Shown: piece by piece, positions 15,101 to 22,965 of the stretch
How positions within the stretch are numbered: the first letter of the stretch is position 1
How the letters are laid out: each line of letters begins with the position of its first letter
Origin: CAYFUR01 sp964346275
GTDB taxonomy: Bacteria > Sumerlaeota > Sumerlaeia > SLMS01
DNA: 32,825 bases
Assembly: GCA_964346275.1 (NCBI GenBank)
Contig: CAYFUR010000040.1
Location: forward strand, 1 to 32,825
Direction: 5' to 3'
Notes under the pieces: model-generated
Told to the model about the DNA's origin: nothing
Databases searched by the model: none
What the model saw: only the letters and a program-made list of their open reading frames with translations
Translations under genes and position numbers: made by a program

Positions 15101-17423
15101 AGGGTTGTGGATTCGTCCTGGCACAACAAAAGCAGATTTTGAATACACAAGTGTGTCTCATGGTAGAATCCTTGACGAATCCACGGTCGGCAGCTTCAAG
15201 GATGTGACTGTTGATCGCAGTGGCGGCGACTACAGTCTCTCGAGTGAGCTTGGAACAGACGCCCTTGAGCGTTGCACGGTGACCGGGAATGATGGAGGGG
15301 ACGGCATCCGGGCCGGGAGTAAGAGGCTGGTGGATTGCGTTGCGGATGGTAATGGAGGTACAGGCCTGCAGGGGGGAGAGCTTGTCAATTGCGTGGCACG
15401 GGACAATGGCGCTGAGGGAATGGTCGGGGCGAGTGCGTCCAACTGTGTTGCGGAAGAGAACGGGGGGACTGGCATCGATGTGGAGGGAGACGTGGTGGAG
15501 AGCCGCGCTTCTGGGAACGGCGAGTGGGGCATCCGGTCGCTTGCGGAGGTCTCGGCTTCTACGGCCTCTGAGAATCAGATGGGGATTTCTGCCGCCGTTA
15601 TCGACCAGTGTATCTCGGCGCGGAATGCGGGCATTGGTTTAGAGTCTACGAGCGCAACATATAGCAGCCGTTCATCGGATAATGGCGGGGCCGGATTCTC
15701 CGGGGCTGACGTTTTTGATAGTATCCTGCGCCGGAACGGAGAGCCGTTGCAGCTTCAGAGCCGCGCATTTCGCAACTATATCTCGGAAAACCAGGGGGGG
15801 GCGACGATCGAAGGGGGAGAGATCGTGTCGAATGTGCTCCTTTATAATGCGGGGATTGGCCTGAAGGACACGGCAAACGTAGACAATACCTGGGTTCTCG
15901 GCAACCAGGGTGATGGCATGGTCGGAATCGGTGATGTTTCGAATAGCTGGATCGAAAAAAACAGTGGCCGCGGGATTGTCTATCAAGGGGAAAACCTCAC
16001 TGTCACATCGAGCGCGATCATCGGCAATGCGGGCAATGGGGTAGAGAATGCCGCAACTGTATCGGGTTCCAGCCTCGATGGAAATGGCGAGTATGACTAT
16101 AAGACGACGGTTCCTTCGACTCAAATGGTCAACGTCGATGTTTCGGGCAATTACTGGGGCGAGGAAACGACGGAATTTATGAATAGCCATCCGTTTGGTG
16201 TCGGGACGACGGGGGATGTTCCGGCGATTTATGATTTTTACGACGACCTGAGCCTTGCCCGGGCGGATTACAGCGGCCATTTGCAGTCGCCTGCGGACGT
16301 TGGGCCGGATTCCCGCGCGCCGGCGTTTCTCTATGCGGTGAATACCGATGGTGGTGAGCCGCTGAACTCGGGCGAAGCCCCGTTTATCCTCACGTTTTCC
16401 GAAGAGATGGACCAGACGGTGCAGCCCGCTGTGACGTTTGGCCCGTTTGCTCCCTACTCGGAAAATGTGATCGAGCCCGATCCCGGCTGGATCGATGCCT
16501 CGACATGGCAGGGAGGCTATACAATCGACGATCAAACCGGCGATACGGAGCACACCCTCCTTGTGAGCGGCGCCCGTTCCGCCGATGGATTCACGATCCC
16601 GGAGGACAGAGCCCACAGCTTTACCGTGGATACATCCGGCAGCGGGTCGGCGAACAATGGAATCCTCGGTTCCATCGGGACGACGGAATCAAAAACCTCT
16701 GGGCCCGTTGGCTATGTCTATTTCGGCGTCGACGGCGAGGCGGTAGATGGCCAGGCCCTCGATGCCTTCGAGGTGATCCGCGTCTATCGCTGGTCGCTGG
16801 GCAATCCCCTGGTGACGCGGATCGCGGAAATCCCCGTCCCCGGTTCTTCGCCCTGCGCGGATTGCGGCCAGCTCGACGCGGCGTCCTGCATGCTGGTTCT
16901 GGACGAGTATATCGGCGAGGCAGGCTACGAAGAGGGCGACCTGGTCTATTATCAGGTGCGTGTTTCGCCGGACTGCGGCGAGGAAAACGAGGTGATCTGG
17001 ACGGCTCCGACGATTGTTCCCGCGGTCTATCTGCCCAACGAGCCGATCAGCCTTCCCGACTGCGAGCCCGCCTCGGCGCCGCTGCTGAAGGCGTCGGTGG
17101 ATTCGGCCATTCCTTCGGTTCCATCGGGGCAAACGCGGGATTTCACTCTGACGTTGCGAAATGAAGGGCGCTCGCGGACGGCGTGGTTCCTGTCATCCGA
17201 CGTGGATTGGCTGGTGCCTTCTCTCGACGCGGACAGCCTGGGGGGCGGGAGTCAAATCGCTCTCGAGGTGACAATCGATGCCTCCGGCCTGCCTTCCTCT
17301 CAGACGCCCTATTCCGGGACTCTGAATATCCAGGGAGACGGTTGCCTCGGAGTCACAGTTCCGGTCGAGGTGCTTGTCACCGAGGGACAGGCCGGTTCCC
17401 CGGAACAATGGTTGATTCATTAA
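12195..17423 (+). CDS. Giant secreted subtilisin-family (S8) protease with FG-GAP, beta-helix, Ig-like and BACON-like domains
   Basis: A 1742-residue secreted mosaic. Signal peptide 1-28; inhibitor-like propeptide 29-130; S8 catalytic domain about 135-405 with Asp161 (VAVLDSG), His196 (GHGTRVAG), Asn288 (AAGN) and Ser358 (GTSYS), at spacings close to subtilisin. The usual Pro four residues after Ser358 is Ala362. Next is a GNNDGDGVADVGE beta domain (about 415-540), then the entry of a parallel beta-helix (IEPGTTVRF). Seven FG-GAP/VCBS-like repeats follow (about 620-955, Ca-type loops such as DLDGDGDYD), then beta-helix repeats (about 960-1330), an SbsA-type Ig domain (about 1375-1485) and a C-terminal BACON-like sandwich (about 1630-1740). 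DNA of the FG-GAP block is much AT-richer than its flanks. AAAGGCG precedes the ATG. Confidence 0.93.
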   Translation: MYDQRKALLHVFFLVVLILSGTLDSHAQIVEGEVLIRFSGDGPEWNPGKATYRGNGEIEKAASRHGLIEARMITEKSGKGAIARTIHHLRFPADSDAEQIAKELEGVPGVDHAEPVLRGRAAYVPSDPLWGQQLADLAAVGLEEAWEVRRADGAVRVAVLDSGVEAFHPDLVGALDLSASRNIADGTTSIYDDLGHGTRVAGLVGAAGNNGEGIAGVGFGATLISYDVFRSDGSVTSADVIAGLDQAAAAGAQVATLSFTFQAYSQLMDEACGAAEQAGLLLVGAAGNQNQGELPVYPASFDSVMGVGATGEDGTSRAPWSNFNGSEDGLVEVAAPGTTVLTTTPGESYGEEGSSGTSYSVAVVAGVAALLKAEYPGQSGAALRHHLRETAFPLGNWAGNGRIDAAEALGTPMVPEVVVASIDVDDDPAYSGNNDGDGVADVGERFRVSVELKSNQASVRDVTAVLSSASPNISEIQNQEAAYSLIEHGRPAASDGGPFGPLVVAADAPAGKIPFSLALSNDSGFSETVGFDLETESLFTAPRVIDTDMTWTSDKTWVIEEGTVVLEGATLTIEPGTTVRFAETAERDNKLEVRGGIECVGTEEERIRFEALSVSNSNVLQSSRDLNTGADPFGVTICDLDGNDLNDIIVTTLSEQRVWFHMQNTDGGFDVENTVNIPGSGLAGHVEAADLDNDGAIEIAVVVWGENVFIYQWTGNGLIGPEELLENGGYTRGVEVGDANNDGSLDILVPTWDDSTDTGYFLVFQWDGHSYHVVEMLPITTQITGSVIGDLDGDGDYDIVGAGVFNSKIEVHKWNDGGYDENYSVIPPYSPFYIDLDDLDGDNTGDIVVSNFSGPLSIYYGEDALQEGRSVDISTAEEYYDVHVEDLDHDTFPEILAVHLQDNQVTFIPNKNGQLGFPEMLTTGPSPRRIAVGDLSNNGLKDVAVTNGSHDTISIFEWKTNQTVYNNYGGLWIRPGTTKADFEYTSVSHGRILDESTVGSFKDVTVDRSGGDYSLSSELGTDALERCTVTGNDGGDGIRAGSKRLVDCVADGNGGTGLQGGELVNCVARDNGAEGMVGASASNCVAEENGGTGIDVEGDVVESRASGNGEWGIRSLAEVSASTASENQMGISAAVIDQCISARNAGIGLESTSATYSSRSSDNGGAGFSGADVFDSILRRNGEPLQLQSRAFRNYISENQGGATIEGGEIVSNVLLYNAGIGLKDTANVDNTWVLGNQGDGMVGIGDVSNSWIEKNSGRGIVYQGENLTVTSSAIIGNAGNGVENAATVSGSSLDGNGEYDYKTTVPSTQMVNVDVSGNYWGEETTEFMNSHPFGVGTTGDVPAIYDFYDDLSLARADYSGHLQSPADVGPDSRAPAFLYAVNTDGGEPLNSGEAPFILTFSEEMDQTVQPAVTFGPFAPYSENVIEPDPGWIDASTWQGGYTIDDQTGDTEHTLLVSGARSADGFTIPEDRAHSFTVDTSGSGSANNGILGSIGTTESKTSGPVGYVYFGVDGEAVDGQALDAFEVIRVYRWSLGNPLVTRIAEIPVPGSSPCADCGQLDAASCMLVLDEYIGEAGYEEGDLVYYQVRVSPDCGEENEVIWTAPTIVPAVYLPNEPISLPDCEPASAPLLKASVDSAIPSVPSGQTRDFTLTLRNEGRSRTAWFLSSDVDWLVPSLDADSLGGGSQIALEVTIDASGLPSSQTPYSGTLNIQGDGCLGVTVPVEVLVTEGQAGSPEQWLIH

Positions 17424-17473
17424 TCGATAAGAGAGATTGTTTTCTGTCATCTTCCGACCGAGATCGAGTGTCC

Positions 17474-18847
17474 ATGGCAAAGCACCGCAAGAAGTTCCAC
17501 CCGCACGTCCCGTCCCAGATACCCGTCGAAACACTTCCCCTGGCCAGCGCTTTCGACGCTCCCTCTCCTTTACCCGATGAAATGGAATCGGAGACTTGCC
17601 ACTATCGGCTGGTGACGCGGCTGGGCGGGGGAGGATACGGGTCTGTCTATCTCGCCGAGGCGACCCCCAAAAAGGGATCCTTCGATATTCCACGCCAGGT
17701 GGCCATCAAGGTCTACCACACGCATATCCCGGATGAGGTGCTTGGCCAGGTTCGCCGGGAAATCGCGGCACTGCGAGCAATCAATCATCCCCGGATCCCG
17801 GGGCTTTATGATTGGATCCTGGCGCAGGAGCAGAGCTTTGTGGCCATGCAGTATTTCGATCGCGGGACGATTGCGACGAATGACGGGGCACCGATCAAGA
17901 TCGAAACAGGGTGGCGATTACTCAATGATGTGCTCGAAGCGCTGGTGGTGGCGCACCGCGCAAGCATTCTCCATCTGGACATCAAGCCTTCGAATATTCT
18001 CATCGACGAGGACGGCGGGTTCGTCCTGGCTGATTTCGGTATCAGCCAGGCTCTGCTGGCGCCCTGGGATATTGTCAAGCCGGGGCTGGGGACATTCGGT
18101 TATAACTCCCCCGAGCAAGCCGCAAGGCAGGGGAAGGAGTTGGATACGCGGACCGATCTCTATGGAGTTGGCACGACGCTCTGGTCCCTGCTGACGGGCA
18201 TCAGTCTGACCAATCCGCTGGAGAGGCCGCAAGGGGCCTCGCCCAACGCTTTGCTGCCCCGCCTGAAGGAGTACCGGAAAGATGTGCCCGATGCGCTGGA
18301 CCAGATTGTGATGTCGCTGCTGGCCGAGGATCCCGCGTTCCGGCCCGGCAGCGCCGCCGAAACGCTGGCCTGGGTGAAGAAGTGCCGGAAGGAAGAGGGG
18401 CTCAAGGGCCTGAATCCGCCTTGCGGTTCTGTTCCTGATTCCGCGGAGGCGCGCGAAGTCTGCACGTCGATCATGGATCCAATCTGGTCGCAACTGGCCA
18501 AGACGACGGAGATGCAGCTTTGCCTGCGCAAGTTCAGCCCGGGTGAGGTGCTTGGGCGGGAACATGAGGAAGGCTACCGTGCTTTCGTGTTACTCCGCGG
18601 GAAGATTCGGATTTCCCGGGAGGGGGAAATCCTGACAACGGAGACGCGGGAAGGAACGATTCTGGGAGAAATCGCGACGCTGGCGGGGCTCAAACGAACG
18701 GCCACCATGACGGCCGAGGATACTGTCTGGGTGTTTGCGCTGAACGCGGCGGAGCTGGAGTCCATGGCGGCCAGTACGCCTTCGCTCGCGGTTTCGCTGC
18801 TGAAAACGATGGCCGAGCGCATCGCGCGCGAAGTGAAGCAAAGCTAG
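17474..18847 (+). CDS. Ser/Thr protein kinase with C-terminal cyclic-nucleotide-binding domain
   Basis: A 457-residue cytoplasmic protein. The Hanks-type kinase domain (about 44-315) has a glycine loop GGGGYGSVYLAE at 51-62, ATP-binding Lys79 (VAIKVY), catalytic loop HLDIKPSN with Asp169 and Asn174, and DFG at 187-189, so it should be active. The residue before the catalytic Asp is Leu, making it a non-RD kinase. The C-terminal ~110 residues form a cNMP-binding domain, with the phosphate-binding cassette GEIATLAGLKRTATM retaining the ribose-binding Glu and phosphate-binding Arg. No transmembrane segment follows, unlike many PASTA kinases. It lies 50 bases after the giant protease gene. An in-frame ATG at 17408, overlapping that gene's end, is an alternative start; neither has a strong ribosome-binding site. 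Confidence 0.9.
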   Translation: MAKHRKKFHPHVPSQIPVETLPLASAFDAPSPLPDEMESETCHYRLVTRLGGGGYGSVYLAEATPKKGSFDIPRQVAIKVYHTHIPDEVLGQVRREIAALRAINHPRIPGLYDWILAQEQSFVAMQYFDRGTIATNDGAPIKIETGWRLLNDVLEALVVAHRASILHLDIKPSNILIDEDGGFVLADFGISQALLAPWDIVKPGLGTFGYNSPEQAARQGKELDTRTDLYGVGTTLWSLLTGISLTNPLERPQGASPNALLPRLKEYRKDVPDALDQIVMSLLAEDPAFRPGSAAETLAWVKKCRKEEGLKGLNPPCGSVPDSAEAREVCTSIMDPIWSQLAKTTEMQLCLRKFSPGEVLGREHEEGYRAFVLLRGKIRISREGEILTTETREGTILGEIATLAGLKRTATMTAEDTVWVFALNAAELESMAASTPSLAVSLLKTMAERIAREVKQS

Positions 18848-18882
18848 CGGGACGGGGACTGGTGTCTATCAGGGTGTGGCGC

Positions 18883-19506
18883 ATGTATATACAGAAGGGT
18901 TTTACGCTGGTCGAGCTGCTGGTCGCCGTTGCGGTGATCGCGATCCTTGCGGCGATTGCATTGCCGAATTTTCTCGAGGCACAGGCGCGGGCCAGGGTCT
19001 CTCGCGTCAAGAGCGACCTGCGGACGATCGCAACGGCCCTCGAGGCGTATTACGTGGATCATAATCATTATCCTCCCAACGACGGCGTTTTCAACGTCGT
19101 GCCGCTCCAGCTCACGACGCCGGCCGGCCATCTTTCCTCCGCACGAATGGTGGATCCGTTTACAGATCAGGAACGCCATGCGGTCCATGGCGAGCTTGCC
19201 CGCTTCTATACATACCAAAAAATCGTCGATCAGGAGTCGTTGGTGGAAGACACGCTGTCAGGTTTTCCTCCTCCGGTCGAAGCAATCGATGCCCCTGGAT
19301 TGAATGAGGGGGCGTTCCGGAAATACGGCCGCTGGCGCCTTGTCTCGAACGGGCCGGACCGCGAGTATTCCGATTCGTCCTTTGCCGGCGCCGATCCGAT
19401 TCTGCTGGGATCCGATGTGGCCTACGATCCCACCAACGGAACCGTGTCCTGGGGAAATGTTCTGCGCACGCAGGTTTCCTCCCGGGGATTCGTTCCCTCT
19501 CGCTAA
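18883..19506 (+). CDS. Type II/IV pseudopilin-like protein (copy 1)
   Basis: A 207-residue prepilin-type protein. The leader MYIQKG is cut before FTLVELLVAVAVIAILAAIALPNF, with the invariant Glu at +5 and a 20-residue hydrophobic helix. After PNFLEAQ come a helical DLRTIATALEAYYVDHNHYPP (GspG-like major pseudopilin pattern) and a C-terminal region with YGRWRLVSNGPDREY and DPTNGTVSWGN. AGGGTG seven bases before the ATG at 18883 supports this start; a GTG at 18862 is possible. It follows the kinase gene by 35 bases and may be co-transcribed. Pseudopilins assemble into a piston or fibre after prepilin peptidase cleavage. A clear paralog lies at 28382. No secretion machinery genes are in the window. 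Confidence 0.9.
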   Translation: MYIQKGFTLVELLVAVAVIAILAAIALPNFLEAQARARVSRVKSDLRTIATALEAYYVDHNHYPPNDGVFNVVPLQLTTPAGHLSSARMVDPFTDQERHAVHGELARFYTYQKIVDQESLVEDTLSGFPPPVEAIDAPGLNEGAFRKYGRWRLVSNGPDREYSDSSFAGADPILLGSDVAYDPTNGTVSWGNVLRTQVSSRGFVPSR

Positions 19507-19515
19507 TCTGTACTT

Positions 19516-21486
19516 TTAAGTGCGGTCTTTTGCCCAGCTTTCCATCGCCATCTTCTGGATGCCGGCAATTTCTTCCGCCGGGGCTGAGAGAGGGTCGCCG
19601 CGTTCGAGTTCATCGTAATGATAGATATAGACGCGGGAGGCAAATTCCCCGAAGGGAAGGGATGATTCGCCGAAGAATTCGCCGTTGCCCTCTGTTGAAA
19701 CGACAACACCGCCTCCCCAGTTTTGCCTGCTGTCGTTGTTCGGGTTGAAGAAATAGGCTCGCATCCGGCCGGTTTGGTCCAGTGCGATCCGTATAATCGT
19801 GATCGCGTGCCATCCGACAAAACGGCCGTGGCTATCCGTGGCAGCCACACCCGCTGGCTGGGGATGGATGACCGGCTGATTTCCGTTATAGAAAGGGTGA
19901 TAGGCTGCGTAGAAGTCGCGCAGGAAGGCCTCGTAGTTCTGTAGCTTGCCGGTATTGACATCGACGGCAATGGAGAAGGCACGGCCGACCCACCACCCGT
20001 GGAATTCCGGATTGATCCATTTGTGCGGATCTTCGCCGCGGCCCGTCGCGAAATGGGCCATTCCCTGGTAGATTCGATCCAGATGGGGGACGACGACCAG
20101 TGATACGGCGTCGAGGCTGGTGTAATAACCGGGATCCAGGCGTTCGGCGGAGGCGAGTGAACTGATCCGCTGGCCTTCGAAATTCATGACCAACTCGCCA
20201 TCGCGAGCGGCCCAGGCCAACAGTTGAAGAAGAAAATCGGGATCGTTGTAAGCCCACATGGAAAGCGCGCGGGCGGACTGGCAAGTGGGGTTGTCACCCT
20301 GTCCAATGCCAAAAGGAAGTCCGAGCATGCAAAGCAAATCGGACAGAAGATGGGCTTTTGCCGGACGGTCCGGCCCCTTGGCAAGTGCCAGCTTGTCCGC
20401 CACGTCGGGGCGCAGTTTCAACTGAATCTGCCGCCAAAGGGCCGGGGCGAGCGGCGGCGTGTAAAGAATTCCTCGTTCCAGCATTCGGGCCAGCCCATAG
20501 ACCCCCTGCGCCGTTTCGGGAAAAACGGATTCACGAATGAGAGTGTGGACGAGTTCGCGATAGGTGAGAAGAACGTCGTGTCCCGTGCTGCTCAAGCCCA
20601 GGGCAGAGGAGAGGAGTGAGGGTTGGTGATCCAAAAGGAAATGGAGCAAGACCGGGTGATAAGGCGAAACGAGCCCCGTGTCGTGCATGGCGCGGGAAAA
20701 TCCGCCAGCCTCTTCCAAGAGTTTCTGCTGGTCCAGAGCGGCGAGCTGCTCCCGATAGGCTTCGGTTCCCGGGTCGCCTTCGGTCTCGTGAGTCGGGCCA
20801 TAGAGAGCGCAAATCAGCCTCCAGGCGCCTTTGGGTTCCGTTGTATACTCGCTGTTGGCCAGGCAAATTGACAGGCGGGTGATCATCCCGACGACGGGCG
20901 TCACATTAATGGGCCGCTGGCGCAGGATGCTCCAGGCTTCCTCGACCACTTGCTCCAGAATGCTGGAAAAGCCAAAATGCTCGGTGAGAAGAGCGAAGGC
21001 ATTGCGGATGCCGCGAAGGCGTTTTTGACGCGTTTCTTCCGTCTCGCGCTGGAGAACGAAATCCATATTCAGCGCCATGACTTCGCGCAGTAACTCGGAA
21101 GCCTTTTCTTTGTCTATACGCGGATGCTCATAATCCCCTTTGGCTATTGCAAGAAGGCGAAGTTCGCTCAATGCCTCGAGGACCAGTGTATGGCTGCAGC
21201 CGCTCTCGATTGAGGACGCGACAAGTTTTGGCTGCAGCTTGGAGGGCATGTCCCAGTCCGTGCCCGCAAAAACTCCGGCGCGGTCGGCCTTGCCTGCTCT
21301 CGCGGCAAGCTCCTGGGTTCCTTCAGGGGTTGCGAGAAGGCGTGAGGCATAATCCAAGATCCGCCCCTGATGATTGGTTTTGGCGAACTTTGGAGCTGAT
21401 TCCAGGGCTTCCAGTGCGTCGTCGAGCCGAGACGCGATCTGCTGAATTCTTGCGGCATCGTGATGTGGCGGATTGCTTTCCGGCAT
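19516..21486 (-). CDS. Conserved-looking hypothetical protein with possible papain-like Cys/His/Asn site
   Basis: A 656-residue protein without signal peptide or membrane segment; no named family recognised. The N-terminal ~380 residues are helical. The C-terminal part holds three motifs in papain order: GQGDNPTCQSARALSMW (Cys402, with Gln and Asn just before it), GWHAITIIRIA (His560) and AYFFNPNN (Asn581) followed by a Trp at about 589. The His-Asn gap (21) resembles papain (16), and a Gln near the Cys could form the oxyanion hole. This suggests a cysteine peptidase, transglutaminase or acyltransferase fold, but is inference from pattern alone. The gene is third in a minus-strand row after the dioxygenase and ATP-grasp genes and may share their pathway. 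A hairpin at 21541-21571 lies before it. Confidence 0.75.
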   Translation of the reverse strand: MPESNPPHHDAARIQQIASRLDDALEALESAPKFAKTNHQGRILDYASRLLATPEGTQELAARAGKADRAGVFAGTDWDMPSKLQPKLVASSIESGCSHTLVLEALSELRLLAIAKGDYEHPRIDKEKASELLREVMALNMDFVLQRETEETRQKRLRGIRNAFALLTEHFGFSSILEQVVEEAWSILRQRPINVTPVVGMITRLSICLANSEYTTEPKGAWRLICALYGPTHETEGDPGTEAYREQLAALDQQKLLEEAGGFSRAMHDTGLVSPYHPVLLHFLLDHQPSLLSSALGLSSTGHDVLLTYRELVHTLIRESVFPETAQGVYGLARMLERGILYTPPLAPALWRQIQLKLRPDVADKLALAKGPDRPAKAHLLSDLLCMLGLPFGIGQGDNPTCQSARALSMWAYNDPDFLLQLLAWAARDGELVMNFEGQRISSLASAERLDPGYYTSLDAVSLVVVPHLDRIYQGMAHFATGRGEDPHKWINPEFHGWWVGRAFSIAVDVNTGKLQNYEAFLRDFYAAYHPFYNGNQPVIHPQPAGVAATDSHGRFVGWHAITIIRIALDQTGRMRAYFFNPNNDSRQNWGGGVVVSTEGNGEFFGESSLPFGEFASRVYIYHYDELERGDPLSAPAEEIAGIQKMAMESWAKDRT

Positions 21487-21540
21487 AGGATGATTCTGAG
21501 GGCTCCCTTGGCTTAGTCGGGTTAAAGCGGGTCACGAAGA

Positions 21541-21571
21541 GAAGTGCAAGAGCCAATGGCCCCTGCACTTC
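21541..21571. terminator. Hairpin between ATP-grasp gene and 656-aa gene
   Basis: Inverted repeat with 14-bp arms (two mismatches), GAAGTGCA...TGCACTTC, and a 3-base loop. It starts about 12 bases after the ATP-grasp stop on the minus strand. No strong T-run follows, so it may only partly stop transcription or protect the 3' end of the upstream mRNA. Confidence 0.4.
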
Positions 21572-21582
21572 GGAATAGATGG

Positions 21583-22808
21583 TTAGACGAAGAAGTCGCG
21601 CTCTTCCTGCTCCGCCAGGACTTCTCGCATGCGGTCGGGATCCTCGCCGAAGAAATACAGGCTTCCATAGTGATTTCCAAAGGCCACACGCTTGGCCACC
21701 TTTTGTTCCATGGGCGGCTTCAGGTCGTGGTATTCGAAATACGGTTCGTTTTCTGTTTCCTCGGGAATTGTCAGCTCGGAAATAATCCGGCGCCGCGGAT
21801 AGACAAGGAACGTCCCCGCGTGGCCTTTGGCGCCTTCCACTTCTTTTGGAAAGAAAGCTTCTACTTCTTCTTCGGTCGTTTTCGGGTCCATGACCAGAGC
21901 CTGGGCCTGGTAGGCGTTGAAGCCATAGGCGCGCTCGATCAGTTCGAAGGCATTTCCGCCGGGCACGCGGTAGGCCACTTCGCCGAAATACATCGCACCA
22001 TCCTTGGTGACAAAATACTCGGGATGAATCAGGCCGAATTTAATGTCGAAGGCATCGATGAGTTTTTCGATTTCTTCGCGGATCCGCGGACGCCACTGCT
22101 CGAGCTTGGGAGAAGCGGGAATGAATACCGAATAGCCAAGGTGGGCATATTCGGAGATGTTGAGGAACTGGATTTCGCCGTTATGGATAAAGACTTCGCA
22201 GGCAGATTCGAAACCGTCGAGAGGGCTTTCCAGCAGCGCCGGGAATTCGTCGTGTCGGATATGATCCACGTCGTTGACGGTGCGGATCAACCGGCGGCCG
22301 AGGCATCCCGCCTTGTCGAAGGCCTTGAAATGGATTGGGTCAGTCGGGTCACCATCCCGCTTCATCAGCGCCTGATTGACACGCTTGAGAAAACGGACCA
22401 CATCGTCGAGGTCTGTTGCCTCCTCGAAGATTCCCACGCGGATTCCGGCAAGCTGGGCGCGCCGCTTCATGAGCGACTTGTCGCGGAAAAGCATTCCCCG
22501 GCCCAGGAGCCGCGGGTTCTTCATCAAATCGGCATTGATCGCGCCGGCCCACTCGACCGTTTCTTCGCAGAGAGGAACGGCGACATCGGCCCCTCTTTTT
22601 CGGGCAACTGGGCGATTTCATAGGAGTTTTCATCAAGGCTTTCGAATTCCCAGGGGAGAAAGGGAATATCGTTTTCTTTTGCGAAGGGCTCGGCCCAACC
22701 GGGCGCCACCACCACGTAGCGGCGGTCGAACTTCTCCAGTACCTCGATCATCCGAAGGCTCCAGCCGAGAAGGGCGAGGTAGCCCTTGTTGCTATTCTTT
22801 TCAGCCAT
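21583..22808 (-). pseudogene. ATP-grasp ligase, interrupted by one frameshift (sequence error or decay)
   Basis: An ATP-grasp enzyme of about 408 residues if repaired. The start at 22808 (MAEKNSNKGYLALLGW) has AAAGGAT upstream. The N-terminal Rossmann-like part reads in one frame to a stop near 22524; the rest (ADVAVPLCEETVEWAGAINA, then ADLMKNPRLLGRGMLF...) is in the next frame. The two join at the A5/G4 tract around 22589-22600, where one extra base restores an unbroken protein. Later motifs are normal: FRDKSLMKRRAQLAGI (lid/binding), HFKAFDKAGCLG, and the metal/ATP site HPEYFVTKDGAMYFGEVAYRVPGG. Such enzymes join a carboxylate to an amine or thiol with ATP. It lies between the dioxygenase and the Cys/His/Asn protein. 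Because both halves are well conserved, an indel in the assembly is the simpler explanation. Confidence 0.8.
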
Positions 22809-22965
22809 TGGCACATCCTTTACTGGGTTTAGAAATATTGAAGAGAGGCAAAGTTCCTTCGACCTCCCAATCCGGCCAATAAATGCGGCGTTTCCAGAGC
22901 TTTGGGAGTTGGCGTGGGCGGAAAAACTCGAGCCGGAGCCAGGCGGAGTGCCGCCTCGCTGGCCC

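Noticed and set aside
15289..16020. Repeated GG-rich motifs in the beta-helix region, considered as a DNA repeat or CRISPR-like array
   Set aside because: The periodicity is at protein level (beta-helix turns); units vary in length and sequence and no constant spacer/repeat pattern exists.
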